NCBI GenBank assembly: GCA_030490835.1
Contig: CM059971.1
Coordinates: forward strand, 21,011,817 to 21,075,816
Reading direction: 5' to 3'
DNA from: Annona cherimola
Taxonomy: Eukaryota > Streptophyta > Magnoliopsida > Magnoliales > Annonaceae
DNA length: 64,000 bases
Shown here: piece after piece, positions 1-11,264 of the stretch
How the letters are laid out: each line of letters begins with the position of its first letter
Numbering within the stretch: position 1 is the first letter of the stretch
Program-made: the position numbers and the translations under genes
The notes under the pieces: generated by a model
The model's input: the letters and a program-made list of their open reading frames with translations, nothing else
Told to the model about the DNA's origin: nothing
The model's database searches: none

Positions 1-310
1 AATTATAAATACACCCATGTCTTTTACCTAAAATTCCATTTACACCTATGCCCCTATGTGAAATGATGAATATGCCAAAAACTCAACTAATAAAAATTCA
101 TATTGAAATAATACATGATTCTATGTAGTGAAAGGATGATTCTATACAGTAATAAATGTCCTAAAATCATTTGAATGTGAAATTTTTTTTATTTTAAAGG
201 TTATGGGTATTAACGGAATTTGAGTAAAATATATGAATATATTTGGCATTTTTTAATTTCATGGGTATAAGTGGAATGGGGGCTAAAATGTATAGGTAAA
301 CATAGAATTT
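1..310. repeat. Fold-back (MITE-like) inverted repeat, cut by window edge
   Basis: The left arm (about 7-80) and the reverse complement of the right arm (about 225-305) both contain a CCATT-CAC-TAT-CCC core followed by a TGAAAT...ATGCCAAA stretch, so the segment can fold on itself. No coding potential is seen. The outer left end lies at or before base 1, so termini and target duplication cannot be checked. Seen directly as an inverted repeat; the MITE label is inference. Confidence 0.45.
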
Positions 311-605
311 GTAATAAGTTTTAAATGATAAGTACCAATATAATTTATTCAAGGACTAGTCTTATATGAAACCCCTTGTTTATGTAATTTATCAATTTTT
401 AAGTTCTTGATAATTAGTGAAAAATTCACTTTATCTATTTTACTAAACATTATTTACATTGGATAATGATCATATGTGGCTAGCTAAAGTAAGGGGGGAC
501 TTTGGTTAGTTACAAAACCTCACTTTAAAAAATTCTTTGAAAGTGTGGCCATAGGCCAATTGGCATGCATGTGGGTAGTTGTGCCTAACGACGAGGCATT
601 GATTG

Positions 606-950
606 GATGCCCTTGAGCAGTGATAGTTGGGGCTCATCAAAAAAAGTTTTGAAAATTTTTTAACTTATTAATCTATTTATATTTTATCTACATTTCAAAT
701 ATTATTATTTTTGAATATGTATGAATATTTTTTCTTTATCAAAAATATATTTTATTATATTTTAAACATAAGGGTATTGTGGTCATTTTAAGAGAAAGTT
801 GACCATAATACCTCTATGTTTAAAATTTAAAAATATTTACATGTATCTAAAAATGATAAAACTTAGTTTTTAGATAAAATACAACTAAATTAACTATTTG
901 ATAAAAAAAATTTAAAATTTTGAATGAGGTTTGCAGCCGCTCAAAGCCCT
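606..950. repeat. Fold-back MITE-like element with long hairpin
   Basis: Two arms of roughly 150 bases are imperfect inverted repeats. The outer ends pair CCTTGAGC near 609 with GCTCAAAG near 943. The centre (about 775-825) reads AAGGGTATTGTGGTCA on one side and TGACCATAATACCTCT on the other. It has no coding frame. This is typical of AT-rich fold-back MITEs. The transposase family is not known and no clear target duplication was identified. Confidence 0.55.
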
Positions 951-1500
951 CTCCTACTTCAGCTGACCATATATAATCATTATTTATTTATATTATCATG
1001 AAAACTTTTTCATTTGTCTAATATTATTATAGATAATCTTCATCTGTAACAGCGTAAAATCAATATAATAAAATGGTTTAATGTTAAATATTAATTTTAA
1101 AATTATATTTTCAAAATCTAAATTATCTAAAGCATAATTCTTAGTTGAATAATTGATTCTAGAAAGTATTAGTACATTCTAATGTATGTGTAAATAAATT
1201 TAAATATTTTTCATAATTTACACATGAATATAAATAGTTTTAGCAAATGTAGCCTATGCACATATTTAATTTTGATTAAACTTAAATTATTAACTGAACA
1301 AATAATGCAAAATACACTGCGCCTAAAAAAGTAATGTAAAACACAATGAATGGAGCAAATTTTCTATGAAATCTATTCACTATGTTGACTTTAATCTCAA
1401 AAATACTCACTGTGTTTCTAAAATTATAAATATACATAGCTAAATTTGCTTGTAATCCTAACTGACACCCATTCCGTCAATGTTCTTTAGTCAGCTTACC
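951..1500. other. AT-rich intergenic DNA, nothing recognised
   Basis: AT-rich sequence without a convincing frame, repeat or RNA gene. The stretch 310-606 before the fold-back element is the same. Confidence 0.4.
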
Positions 1501-1506
1501 AAACAT

Positions 1507-1960
1507 CTAGTAAGTTTCAAGTTTAAATTTTTCAATACCTAAAATATCCCTAGTGCATGAATACAAATGCACCATCGGACTATTAAAATACCATGCTCCA
1601 TCGTTCCAAACCAAAGAAACCATGGTTCTTATCTCACTAGAGATCATAACACATCCCTGCATGTCCCACCACCGAGTAAAGCACATCAGCACCAAAAGAT
1701 GCACTCTTCTCCTCCTCTCGAGTCGCGAACCCCAGCCAATCTCAGCCTCAACCTCCGTTCCCACTCCCACACACTGCACCCGCCCAGCTATCACCTGACC
1801 AGAGGCGTACAAGTCACGTGTGTCCGGGGAGCCGAATATGCTGGCATAATGAAATTAGAGGAGCTCGTTGTCGTCATCCTCCTCAATCGCAGTACCAGGG
1901 GTAAGGTACCCAATGATCCAACCTTGAATTTTATAGGGTAGGGCAGAACAGGAAAAAATA
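1507..1960 (-). other. Unrecognised GC-richer patch, possible gene fragment
   Basis: This patch has visibly higher GC than its surroundings and an open minus-strand frame of about 100 codons (1507-1812). The frame continues rightwards as coding-looking text after a stop. I do not recognise a domain, and the frame has no flanking splice logic or partner exons. It could be a captured or decayed exon of a host gene, or a transposon fragment. Confidence 0.2.
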
Positions 1961-2215
1961 CTGGTAGTTATCCACTGAGTATTGGTAGGTGGAAAAAATT
2001 ACTTATCCCTTCGAATATCTTAGGATAGGGTACATAGCTTGGGTACACAAAATAATTAGATGTATAAGTGTATCGGTAGATAATTATATATAATATATGG
2101 GTATATTTAGACAATTAATTGATGTGTTGGTTGTGGAGTTTGTACAGGAGAAAGAAGCGCCAACATGACTGAATTTCACAGCCTCCTACCTCGTGATTTG
2201 AGTTTTCTATTTAGA

Positions 2216-2490
2216 GCATGTTTGGCTACCCAAAAACTTTTCAAAGCAAGATTTTTCACACTCCAAAACTAATTTGTTTAAAATTATTTTTTGCATCTTC
2301 TTATATGATTATTTTATTTTTCAATCCTTTCTACGCAATTACTAATATAATTAATCTATTTATTTAACTTTGTTCTCTACTCCTCACTATTATTTCTATC
2401 ATATCGCATCATTTTCTCTTTTTTTTAAAAAAACTTTTCATGCTAAACTTTTCATTCAAAAATTTTATCATTTCTCAAATACATATTTAT
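2216..2490. mobile_element. Tourist-like MITE, degenerate copy
   Basis: The segment opens with a GTTTGGCT terminus and shares, in order, the internal blocks of the MITE family seen at 8500-8783, 16283-16565 and 54012-54244: an AAAACTTTTCA block, ATCTATTTATTTAACTTT, a CTCATTATT-like block, and ATTTTCT before a second AACTTTTCAT block. The right terminus is eroded and the boundary approximate. It is non-coding. Confidence 0.4.
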
Positions 2491-2499
2491 TTTCATTTA

Positions 2500-4229
2500 T
2501 GGCCTCGTGTGTGTAGAATTCCTATTTTAGCAAACCTCTTGCCAAAATCTGACCAAACCTTAAACAGTAGATGTTGGACAACCCCTCCTCTCAAGTCTCC
2601 TCCTCTTCGTTTGCCACTGTGGCTTTGCCTCAATGGTACATGGACTCACCCCATTCGTTGCGTCCCCACAGTTCAAAACTTGACAAGAGCATTTGCAAGT
2701 GGATATTAGTGGTGGCGTTATTCTCTCCAAGTTTCGGTGGGAGCGTCCATCGGTTAGGCTATTTAGGAAAATATTGTGAGGAATATTTTTAGAAAATTCT
2801 ACGAATGTTTCAGGGCATGATTGTAATACCAATTGAAACAATGTAATACGTGCGTGCCTATAAGAAGAAAGTCTCTCCTTTGTTTTTCTACCTCATTACA
2901 TAGTTTAACTACACCTAACTCCCTGTTTGTGAACCACAAAAAGTGATTTCAATGCGACAACCTCTTCAATCCCTCCTTCTTTCTCCTTTCATTACTGTAA
3001 TGAGACTGCAAGTGAGCTCCTTCAATCCCTCTTCTGTGACTCTGTCTTCTTTACAAACTACCTGAACAACAACCCTCCCCATCCCCCACGCGGGTATCAG
3101 CATATTGCCGAACTCTCCTCTCCCTTCACTCAAAATCGACTTTGAAACCACAACCAATCTGATTTTCACTTGATTTTGATAACCCTCTTAAGCAATATAT
3201 TCATGGTGAAGTGAGTTCTCAACAACAATCTATCGACAGTGTGAAATCGGCAAGGATGATAATGATGGCAAAAAGGTATGACAAAAATGTCTATCTTCTC
3301 TTACAAATGTTGTTTCTCGCCTTCCGCTAATCGATTTTTCTTCTTATAATTAACTTATCATTATTTTGTATCTGTAGGCAATAAATCCTAAAAATGGCAA
3401 GGCTAAAATGCAAAGTCCATCCACTATGAGATAGATATAGCAATATATTTAATTTGGCAACTTAGGTATAACCCTTTCCCTTTCTCAAGATTTTTTCTAT
3501 TCATTGGAATGTTTATGATGATGAACTAGAATTTTCTTTATAAATTTTTTTTAAAACAACTCAAGACTAGAAGTCTAGAATGATGAACTAAAATGCTTAA
3601 AATTTATACTTTATGACTATAAAATGTGAAAGTTTAGTTGACATGTCCAGTAACAATGTTAATCATCTTGTTATGATTGTAAATATTTTATTTATGTGTT
3701 CAACAATAGTTTTAATATTTCCTTTATGACAGTAAATGTTTGTTTTTAATAAAGTGTTATTTAACAGAGATTGCTTTTAATATATGATTACAGTTAATAC
3801 TTACAAGATAATGAAGGAACCAATTTGGAACTAGAATTGGAACTGAAATCAAATCTATGGGTAATAGAGAGGGTAAAGCTTATTAGGAACCAAAACAATC
3901 AATAGGTACTGCAGGATAGAATTTCTACAAGAAGAAGATGGATAGAATAGACTACCACTCAAAAATGACCCAACCCAATTTCAACCTTAATTAGGATTAT
4001 ATGAAAACTTAATAGGTATTTTTGGGATTAAAGATTAAAGTAAAATGCAAGGAGTATATTTGAGATAACCTCTATTAAAAATGGACAGGTTATAATTTTT
4101 TTTTTATAACAGTTTCAACGTAACTTGGTTTCAAACAAATGGAGCCATTTATGTAAAAAAATCATAGTTATGTATGCAAATGACTCTAAAACTTTTTTGT
4201 TAAGAACCGGTGGGTGAATTAATTCTGGC
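2500..4229. other. No supported gene; mixed intergenic sequence
   Basis: Around 2560-2800 a short frame shows W-Y-M-D-S after a serine-rich stretch, faintly like the start of a Copia protease, but it is too short to call. The part 2940-3300 contains C/T-rich tracts that look like untranslated leader sequence. The rest is AT-rich with no recognisable frame. I see no RNA gene here. Confidence 0.3.
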
Positions 4230-4834
4230 AGTAATTAACGAAGCTCAACTCTATGAACAAACCAAAGAAATAAATACTGCAAATATATGCTTGAATTACC
4301 AATAAAAAAATTTAAGCTTGAATTCGTTCTAGAACACTTCTACTGGAATTATACATGAGGACAGAAACAGAAAAATTGTAGCGGGTTTTACGGTTGTTCC
4401 TTTTGATCACGAGGCACACAAATAGTCTGATAAGCGATACGCCACTTATTTTTTTCTTTAGATTTGGATATAATTTGAATTATTACCACAAATTACGCCC
4501 GTATTTATAGACATGACCATATAGGAAGTCACGAAAATAGCCATCGTAACAAAAGACAAAAAAGCGACATAAAAACACAAAGCAAAATGCTGAAATTTTT
4601 TACCTCAATGATCCAACTCCGAGTTTTCAGTTTTCAGAATGCACGAACTGCCCCTTTATGGGCCCAAACAGCATAGTCATATTTGGAAATATCAGTAGAA
4701 TAAGTGGTCGTCGGTGTAATGATTTTAAATATGCGGACATATCTCAAAATAGGAATGAAATTTATGGTGATATGTAGAGTTAATCCTTAAATTCAGTCCT
4801 TGGCTAGTCTACAGATAAGAACAGGTATGGCACG

Positions 4835-5886
4835 TCATGGGGGCTTTCCGGGGCCGACCGAAAAGCCCGGTGCCCCTGGCTGCGGGGGTATGCGGAAGAG
4901 AACACGTTGCAGAGACCTCCAAGCAGCACGATGGGATGTTCCCGGGAGACCTCTCGATCTAGAACGAAGATTTGAGTCTGGACTTGCTAATTGCCCAACG
5001 AACTGGAAGAAAAAAAAGCATAATCAAATGATGAAATAATCATGTACACATGGGTTATGATTCATTTCAAAACTTTTCAACAAAGCTTCTACAATGTTTT
5101 TTTTTTTTTTTTTTTATTTCTTTTAAAGATGCACTTCTTCTTACCAATGGGTGTAATTGGGTTAGGGTCAACTAGCAACTTGATCAACCAAACTCAATTT
5201 GTAGTGGATGAAAGAAGATAATTTTCAAACCAACAACCCGTTTACATAAGCATTTAGCTCATTTAATTAAGTTCGTTAGTCACAAGTTGAGCCTATCTAA
5301 TCCGCCAACCCAATGCTCCAACCTGTTTAACAGATCAACCCATAGAACTAGTTAATAATCTGTACAAAGTTAAATTTTTTAGCATTTATGTTACAACTTA
5401 TACTTATTTATTAATGATGATTCAATATTTTTGCGAAGAATATATATGAAAGTTAATTTTTAAAGTTCAATGAGATGATTAGTATTAGAACTTTTATTGA
5501 TCATGTAAAATTACATTTTAAACGGTTTATTATTTCATTATTTATTATTCAACCAGTTAATGCTTCGTTTTACTAAGCATTAACGACCCTTAATTTGATC
5601 CATTTATGTTAAATGGATCGAGGCTAAGATTGAGGTTTTTATAAATGGTTTATAAATGAATTAGGATTGATTTTTTTAAAAAATAAGTTTAAGTTAGGAT
5701 TAGACTTTGACCCAATTATAGCCCTATGCTGTCCATGAGTGTGAATGGGATTGCACTTCTACTTACCTTAAGTGTGGATGGAATTGCTTCTTCTGAGTTG
5801 GCAGCAGCCAGCACCAATGAATAGATAAGCAAATGCAAGAAGATCACCATTACCATGAGGCGGCAAGAAGATTTGCCAGAAAGCAT
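4835..5886 (-). CDS. Secreted signalling-peptide precursor (two exons: 5767-5886 and 4835-5002)
   Basis: Reading the minus strand, the ATG is at 5886. Exon 1 (5767-5886) encodes 40 residues: a hydrophobic signal peptide (about 1-31, cleavage context A-N-S before E-E-A-I) ending S-T-L-K. The intron 5003-5766 has a GTAAGT donor and a CTTCCAG acceptor, phase 0. Exon 2 encodes 55 residues and stops at 4835-4837. The protein has 95 residues. The pro-region ends R-S-L-Q-R and the C-terminus is P/G-rich, ending G-F-S-V-G-P-G-K-P-P. There are no cysteines after the signal peptide, so it is not a cysteine-rich peptide. By analogy with plant post-translationally processed peptides, a short C-terminal hydroxyproline peptide in the apoplast is inferred. 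The paralogue at 34968-36963 shares exon structure, splice phase and motifs. The resemblance to PIP or CEP peptides (G-P-G core) is weak, so no family name is given. The plus-strand open frame over 4800-5039 is its antisense shadow. Confidence 0.8.
5003..5766 (-). other. Intron of the minus-strand peptide gene
   Basis: Phase-0 GT-AG intron of 764 bases. It includes a T-rich tract at 5097-5116 on the plus strand. The part 5380-5766 is recognisably similar to 19780-20093, the intron remnant of pseudogene unit 3, including the TTTATGTTAAATGGATC block near 5605 and 19973. This homology supports the gene model because it carries the donor site with it. Confidence 0.7.
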
Positions 5887-6838
5887 GCTTCCGAACTGCC
5901 ACCCAATTTAATTTCAAAGAAGTTTTGTAGTTAGAGACATGAAAATGCGAAATTAAGAAGCGTTAATTGCTTAATTTGTTGCTTAGATGTGGATGTGGGG
6001 AGAGTGAGAGGTCGAATTTTTGTATGCGGAGAATACCCACTTAGTTTCGCTGATGGTCAGTTAGATTGCAAGACCTTTACATGAAGCAATGCATCTCATG
6101 ATTATTAAGTGGGAAGATGGGTCCTCCCATGGGGGATTTGATACATGCGGCAGGTGTACCAAAAATTGAAACAAATTTTGCCATCGTTATTGTGTTGCAT
6201 AGTTTTTTTTATCAATGAATTATTGCAATATTTTTCTTTGGCCAATGCGATGAGGATTGACAACGTGGCAATAAAAAAAAAAGCTTTCATCCTGTGTGGG
6301 GAAATGCATAGCCACGTGACATAGACGAGCGTGGTTTCCATTAATATAATTAAGCATGGTTTTTAGATGTTGTTAGAAATATGTTAGAAGTTGAGATGAT
6401 TGTAACCTATTAAAAAAATTAAGCATGTTTTGTGGGGGTGGAGGGTGGCGCTGGCTGCTATAGCCTCCAATCTTCTCTTAAGGGGTAAAAAATGTCAAAT
6501 AAAATTTTGCTAATTTTCATTGTTGATTGAAACAAAATTCTTTTAGTGAATGGAAATTAAGCCCGAATACCTATAGAACTTAATACATATTATGATGAAT
6601 TGCAATTAGTTATTGCTGCAACAGATAAAGATGATGGTATTCTTTTTTACATCAAAAAAAGAAAGAGAATAAGAAAGATTATCAGAACAATGAGTGAATC
6701 TTTCCTAATTACAGAGACAACAGACAGGCAGAAAGATCAAGAGAGGATTGAGGGATTGACCTTGCAAGCAGCGCTCGTATGGTTGAATTCAGAGAAGGCT
6801 GACGGCTGATAAGGCGGTAAGTGGAGACAATTGCTCGT
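5887..6838 (-). other. 5' UTR with probable intron, minus-strand peptide gene
   Basis: The predicted transcription start (near 6838) lies about 950 bases before the ATG. A CAG acceptor-like triplet on the minus strand sits 9 nt before the ATG (AG at 5896-5897), followed by TTCGGAAGC-ATG. The plus-strand paralogue has GCAG, then a similar TCGAAAC-ATG. A 5' UTR intron joining a distal leader (about 6600-6838) to the coding exon explains both loci. The donor was not identified with confidence. Confidence 0.5.
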
Positions 6839-6900
6839 CCACCTATGTGAACAAGAAAGACTAACTTATAGGCAAAGGGTTGTAACCAGCAGGTTAGTAT
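6839..6900 (-). promoter_or_regulatory. TATA promoter shared by the peptide-gene family
   Basis: On the minus strand a GGTTACAACCC box is followed by TTTGCCTATAAG (TATA at 6865-6870). Close matches occur at 31487-31510 (minus) and 34185-34214 (plus). All three are followed by G-T-C-T-[CT]-T-C and then a leader with a conserved AAGGTCAATC near 90 bases downstream. Conservation at three loci points to a real core promoter. Confidence 0.65.
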
Positions 6901-7072
6901 GTGTTAGAAGCCAATCCTAATCTTAATTGATTAGAAAACTCTAAATACTAGTTCTTGTATAACCCAAGAACAACCGTAACCTTATTTAACATAAACGGAT
7001 ACGACTGCAAGTTGACCCATATTACTAATTTCGTGTCGGTAACATTAATCGTTGAGGTATTAAACTGTTGCA

Positions 7073-8470
7073 GCTAATCGAAACGAGGTCGTCTTATCTT
7101 GTGGGGGAGACGTCGTACCGTCATGCTTAAGGCACGATGGCCGGTGATGGTAAGTTAGTTGTATAGGTTAATGGGTTTTGGAATGCCGGGTTGAACACTC
7201 ATAACCCGTGACAAATCCATTTATCGTAACAGAAAATATAGATTAGGAAATTAGTGAGCTTGTAGGTTGAATAATAGCAACCTTATCCTGCGAGAAATCA
7301 AATTAGGTTAGTCGGGTCATCATTTGACCCAAACTTTATCGCACCTTGACCGAGTAAGGGTGTAACTCAGGCCGTTTGGTTTTCGTATGAGGTTAACCTT
7401 ATTGTAACTTTAACCTAATGTTTATTAGGAAACTATAACCTTAATTGAACTTAATTCTAAAATCCTACCTTAATTAACCATACTTTAATAAATCAAATTA
7501 ATTTAACAAGTAAAAATTTTCAATGAAGGTTAAGAATAATAGGTAATTAAATTAACACTTCAAATTAGTAACAGCGGGAAAAACATTGTAATTGTGACTA
7601 AGGGGTTAACCAAGTAGTTCGCATCCTTAGCTTTGTACCAGCCTATCAGGTTTTGAACTTGGGAGAGCTCATGTCTTCCATTGGAATTTGGAGCGTGTCT
7701 TTTAATGTGTAGTTAATATCCATTGTGACAGCTTTTCGGATGACTTCTATATATGTAAGAATCAGAAATATTGTAACTAGATAAGTAATAAATTAAAAAA
7801 TTATAGTTTTTATTAGCTTAACAATTACCGCAAAAATTATTATTTTAGGCAAAAACATATTATAACCTGTTTGTCCTGGGATTAAAACTTTTCGCCGATA
7901 TTTTCTAACCTACTGCTAGACTTTGGGGTATTAATTGTTGCTGATATTTTCTAACCTACTGCTAGACTATGGTGTGCTAATTGTTGCTGATAGTTTCTAA
8001 CTTATTTCTAGACTTTAGGGTGCTAATTTTGTTGTTTTGATTAGGAGTGCAACTTGGATTCAGTAGATGCATAATAATATAATTTTTAAAATATATTCAT
8101 CAAATTTACTAAATAATTAATAACTTAAATAAATTTCTATATATTTAAAAAATATATTTATATCTTTTACTGTTAAAGATATTTATAAAAACCTATCCTA
8201 CTCTTTTTAAAGTGACTTCCTGACATCTTCCATGTTACCAAACACGTAAGGGCCAAAAAGGACTCGCCAATAGAATAGAATAGAATAGCATCAAATTGGA
8301 CGTCTGAAAACGCCAAATCGAGATTTCTACGGTGCTGCCGATTTTTCAAAGTCATTTGGCAGGCACGGTCATCTGCTTAATTTATTAAGCAGTTGGTGGT
8401 TGCATTGACCGTAGTATTCATTAACGAAGCTCATCTCCATGACCGAGCTGCAGAAATTAATAAATACTAC
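7073..8470. repeat. Upstream duplicated segment, copy 1
   Basis: Direct-repeat partner of 9861-11262; its right part (7670-8470) also matches 11265-12215. Shared landmarks are GACGTCGTACC near 7109, AACCCGTGACAAATCC near 7204, and GACTTCCTGACATCTTC near 8213 followed by a repeated AATAG tract. Non-coding. It forms the 5' flank of the minus-strand peptide gene, so it may contain distal regulatory DNA. Confidence 0.7.
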
Positions 8471-8499
8471 ATACACAAAAACTTTAATTCGTTCTCCCA

Positions 8500-8783
8500 C
8501 GTCCGTTTGGCTGGGATAAAATAAGTTTGAATAAAAAATTTTCAATCAAAAATTTTTTATTTTCTATAATTATCTTATTTTTTAATTATTTTCACATTTC
8601 ATATACAAACTATCTTATTTTTTAATTATTTTCACACAACTACTCCTACAACTAACATATCCATTTAAGTTTATTCTCTTTACACCTTGTTATTATACTT
8701 ATTGTATCACATAATTTTCTATCAGTTTGACAACTTTTACCCTAAGAACTTTTCATAAAACAATTTTATCCCCAACCAAAACA
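8500..8783. mobile_element. Tourist-like MITE
   Basis: The left terminus GTTTGGCTGGGATAAAA near 8504 and the right terminus TTTTATCCCCAACCAAAAC near 8764 are inverted repeats. No frame is present, as expected for a PIF/Harbinger-type MITE. The copy at 16283-16565 is its duplicate rather than an independent insertion, because flanking DNA on both sides is shared. The target duplication is not readable. Confidence 0.65.
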
Positions 8784-9448
8784 CAAATACGTTGGTCGCG
8801 AGACACCACTTGCATGTTTCTTTAGTATTCTAAATGATGTCAGATTCTTGAATAGGATGCGTATGAGATAACATTTATCATTTTGAAGATATTTCTTTCA
8901 ATTTTCAATATAATATTTTACATTTCTCATGCAATTTTTCTTGTTATTCATATGTATCATTATGTTATCATTCCATTTTTTATCCCATTCAACTCCCTTA
9001 AATCCTTCCAAAAGCTTAGAAAATTAAATCCTCAATGGGAGAGGTTTATGTCTTATTTTCGAAGCAATGTCTTCTAATTATTATTTTATTTTTGGATTCA
9101 TTCGAATTTGATATACCAACCGCATGATATCACAAATCAGTACATGCTTAATCCTCGCAATATTCAGGAGCCTAAATAATATCCACACTACTAAAGAAAA
9201 ATTTTTACACCCCCACCATGGGAGATAAAGTCAAACATAAAGTCAAACCAATAACATTAGGTAGGTGTGTTCGCATGCTTTACCAATGAGATGACAATGC
9301 TAGAAGCAATATCTTCTAACTATTTTTTAAGCAATATTGTTAAATTTATACCCCTAAAATTAGAATTGCAATATATACGTAAATTGAGTTATAAATACAA
9401 AAAATTGAAGGGAGAAAATAAGAAATAGTCCCCCCATTTAGGATGCCG

Positions 9449-9520
9449 CCATGGGGACTTTGTAGGGCCAACTAAAAAGTCCGATGCCCCTAGCTGCAGG
9501 GCATGCAGAATAGAACATGG
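9449..9520 (-). pseudogene. Relic of peptide-gene exon 2
   Basis: On the minus strand this aligns almost base for base with 4837-4908 of the intact gene, covering the mature-peptide region: G-x-x-x-F-x-V-G-P is still legible in the frame running through 9389-9586. The stop codon position reads on into extra sequence, the N-terminal half of the exon is unrecognisable, and exon 1 and promoter are absent. It is non-functional as a peptide gene. The overlapping 65-residue open frame is therefore not a separate gene. Confidence 0.7.
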
Positions 9521-9860
9521 AGTAGGAGTGCAATTCGGGCTTTCGAAACCCGAGTTCACCTCAACCCTAACCCTAATTCTATTCATAAAACATTAATTCT
9601 AACTCTATTTTTTGAAATTTGTGCTCGAGTTGAGTTTCGAGTTAATATTTTACTATTAAAATATATCCTATATCCATTTAATCACAAATCTATTGCTCAA
9701 AAAAATCTAAAATGACAATTTATTATAAGAAAGCAAGAAAAATATTAACATATATATAAATATTAACATGCAACCATAAGAAAAACTTTATAATATCAAT
9801 AACAACAAAAGAAAATGATCCAAAAATACAATAATACCAAAACAACTAAGATTGCAAAAC

Positions 9861-11262
9861 AGCTAATCAAAACGAATTCGTCTATCTTGTGGGGGCAGAC
9901 GTCGTACCATCATGCTTAATGCACGGTGGCCGGTGATTGTAAGTTAGTTGTATAGGTTAGTGGGTCTTGGATTGACCAGTTGAACAATCACAACCCGTGA
10001 CAAATCCATTTATCATAATAGAAAATATAGATTAGGAAATTAGTGAGTTTGTAGGTTGAATAATAGCAACCTTAACATGTGAGAAATCAAATTAGGTTAG
10101 TCGGGTCATCATTTGACCCAAGCTTTATTGCACCTTGACTGAGTAAGGGTGTAACTCTGGCTGTTTGGTTTTGGTACGAGGTTAACCCTATTGTAACTTT
10201 AACCTAATGTTTATTAGGAAACTCTAACCTTAATTGAACTTAATTCTAAAATCTTACCTTAATTAACCATACTTTAATATATCAAATTAATTTAACAAGT
10301 AAAAATTTTCAATGAAGGTTAGGAAATAATACGTAATTGAATTAACACTTCAAATTAGTAACAGCGGTAAAAACATTGCAATTGTGACTACGGGGTTAAC
10401 CCAGTAGTTCACATCCTTAGCTTTGTACCAGCCTATCAGGTTTTGAACTTAGGAGAGCTCATTTCTTCCATTTGAGTTAGGAGCATGTTTCTTAATGTGT
10501 AGTTAATATCGGATGAGTTGTATACATGTAAAAATCAGAAATATTGTAACTAGATAAGTAATAAATTGAAAAATTATAGTTTTTATTAGCTTAATAATTA
10601 CCTCAAAAATTATTATTTTAGGCAACAAAAGATTATAACCTGTTTGTCCTCAGATTAAAACTTGTTGCTGACATTTTCTAACTTGCTACTAGACTTTGGG
10701 ATGCTAATCTTGTTACTCTAGCAAGGGGTGTAATTTGGGTTGGGTAGATCTCAACAGGAGGTGATCCTACCTTCACCATATTCCTAAAAACTCTTACCTT
10801 ATTTCATTTTAAGTTGGGTCAATTATAAATACATCTTATTTTACTTTTTAAAGTTAGATCGGTTTCGATTTCGGCTCTATATCAGTTTTTGAAAATAATC
10901 TTTATTCTATATTTGAAATTATAATTTTATTACAAGTGTTACTTAAAAACCTAAAATTAAAATGATAGTAACATAATTTTTAAAATATATTTATTAAATT
11001 TACTAAATAATTGATAACTTAAATAAATTTCTATATATTTAAAAAATATATTTATATACTATAAAATATATCATATAAAAGCCCATCCTACTCATTTTAA
11101 AGTGACTTCCTGACATCTTCTATATTACCAAACACGTAAGGCTCAAAAAAGGACTCGCTAATAAAATAGAATAGAATAGCATCAACTTGGACGTCTGCAA
11201 ACGTCAAATCGAGATTTCTACGGTGGTGCCGATTTTTCAAAGTCACTTGGCAGGCACGGTCA
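9861..11262. repeat. Upstream duplicated segment, copy 2
   Basis: Direct repeat of 7073-8380, with the same order of landmarks (GACGTCGTACC near 9899, AACCCGTGACAAATCC near 9993, GACTTCCTGACATCTTC near 11103). It ends abruptly at GGTCATG, where a third partial copy begins. The junction falls at a short shared CATGTCTTCCATT motif, consistent with unequal recombination. Confidence 0.7.
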
Positions 11263-11264
11263 TG

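Larger units (their letters stand above)
4230..8420 (-). repeat. Peptide-gene duplication unit 1
   Basis: The unit runs from a conserved flank motif (ATTAACGAAGCTC near 4237) to the next copy of that motif near 8426. It contains, on the minus strand, the exon 2, intron, exon 1, 5' UTR and promoter of the intact secreted-peptide gene, then about 1.4 kb of upstream DNA (7073-8420) that is repeated at 9861-11262. The same flank motif recurs near 12160, so units sit about 4.2 and 3.7 kb apart. Units 2 and 3 carry a MITE just inside this edge that unit 1 lacks. Confidence 0.65.

Noticed and set aside
2571..2792. Possible Copia protease start (W-Y-M-D-S)
   Set aside because: Only a few residues match and no neighbouring integrase, PBS or LTR was found.
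4800..5039. 79-codon plus-strand open frame with high GC
   Set aside because: It is the antisense of exon 2 of the minus-strand peptide gene; the minus strand has matching splice sites and a paralogue.
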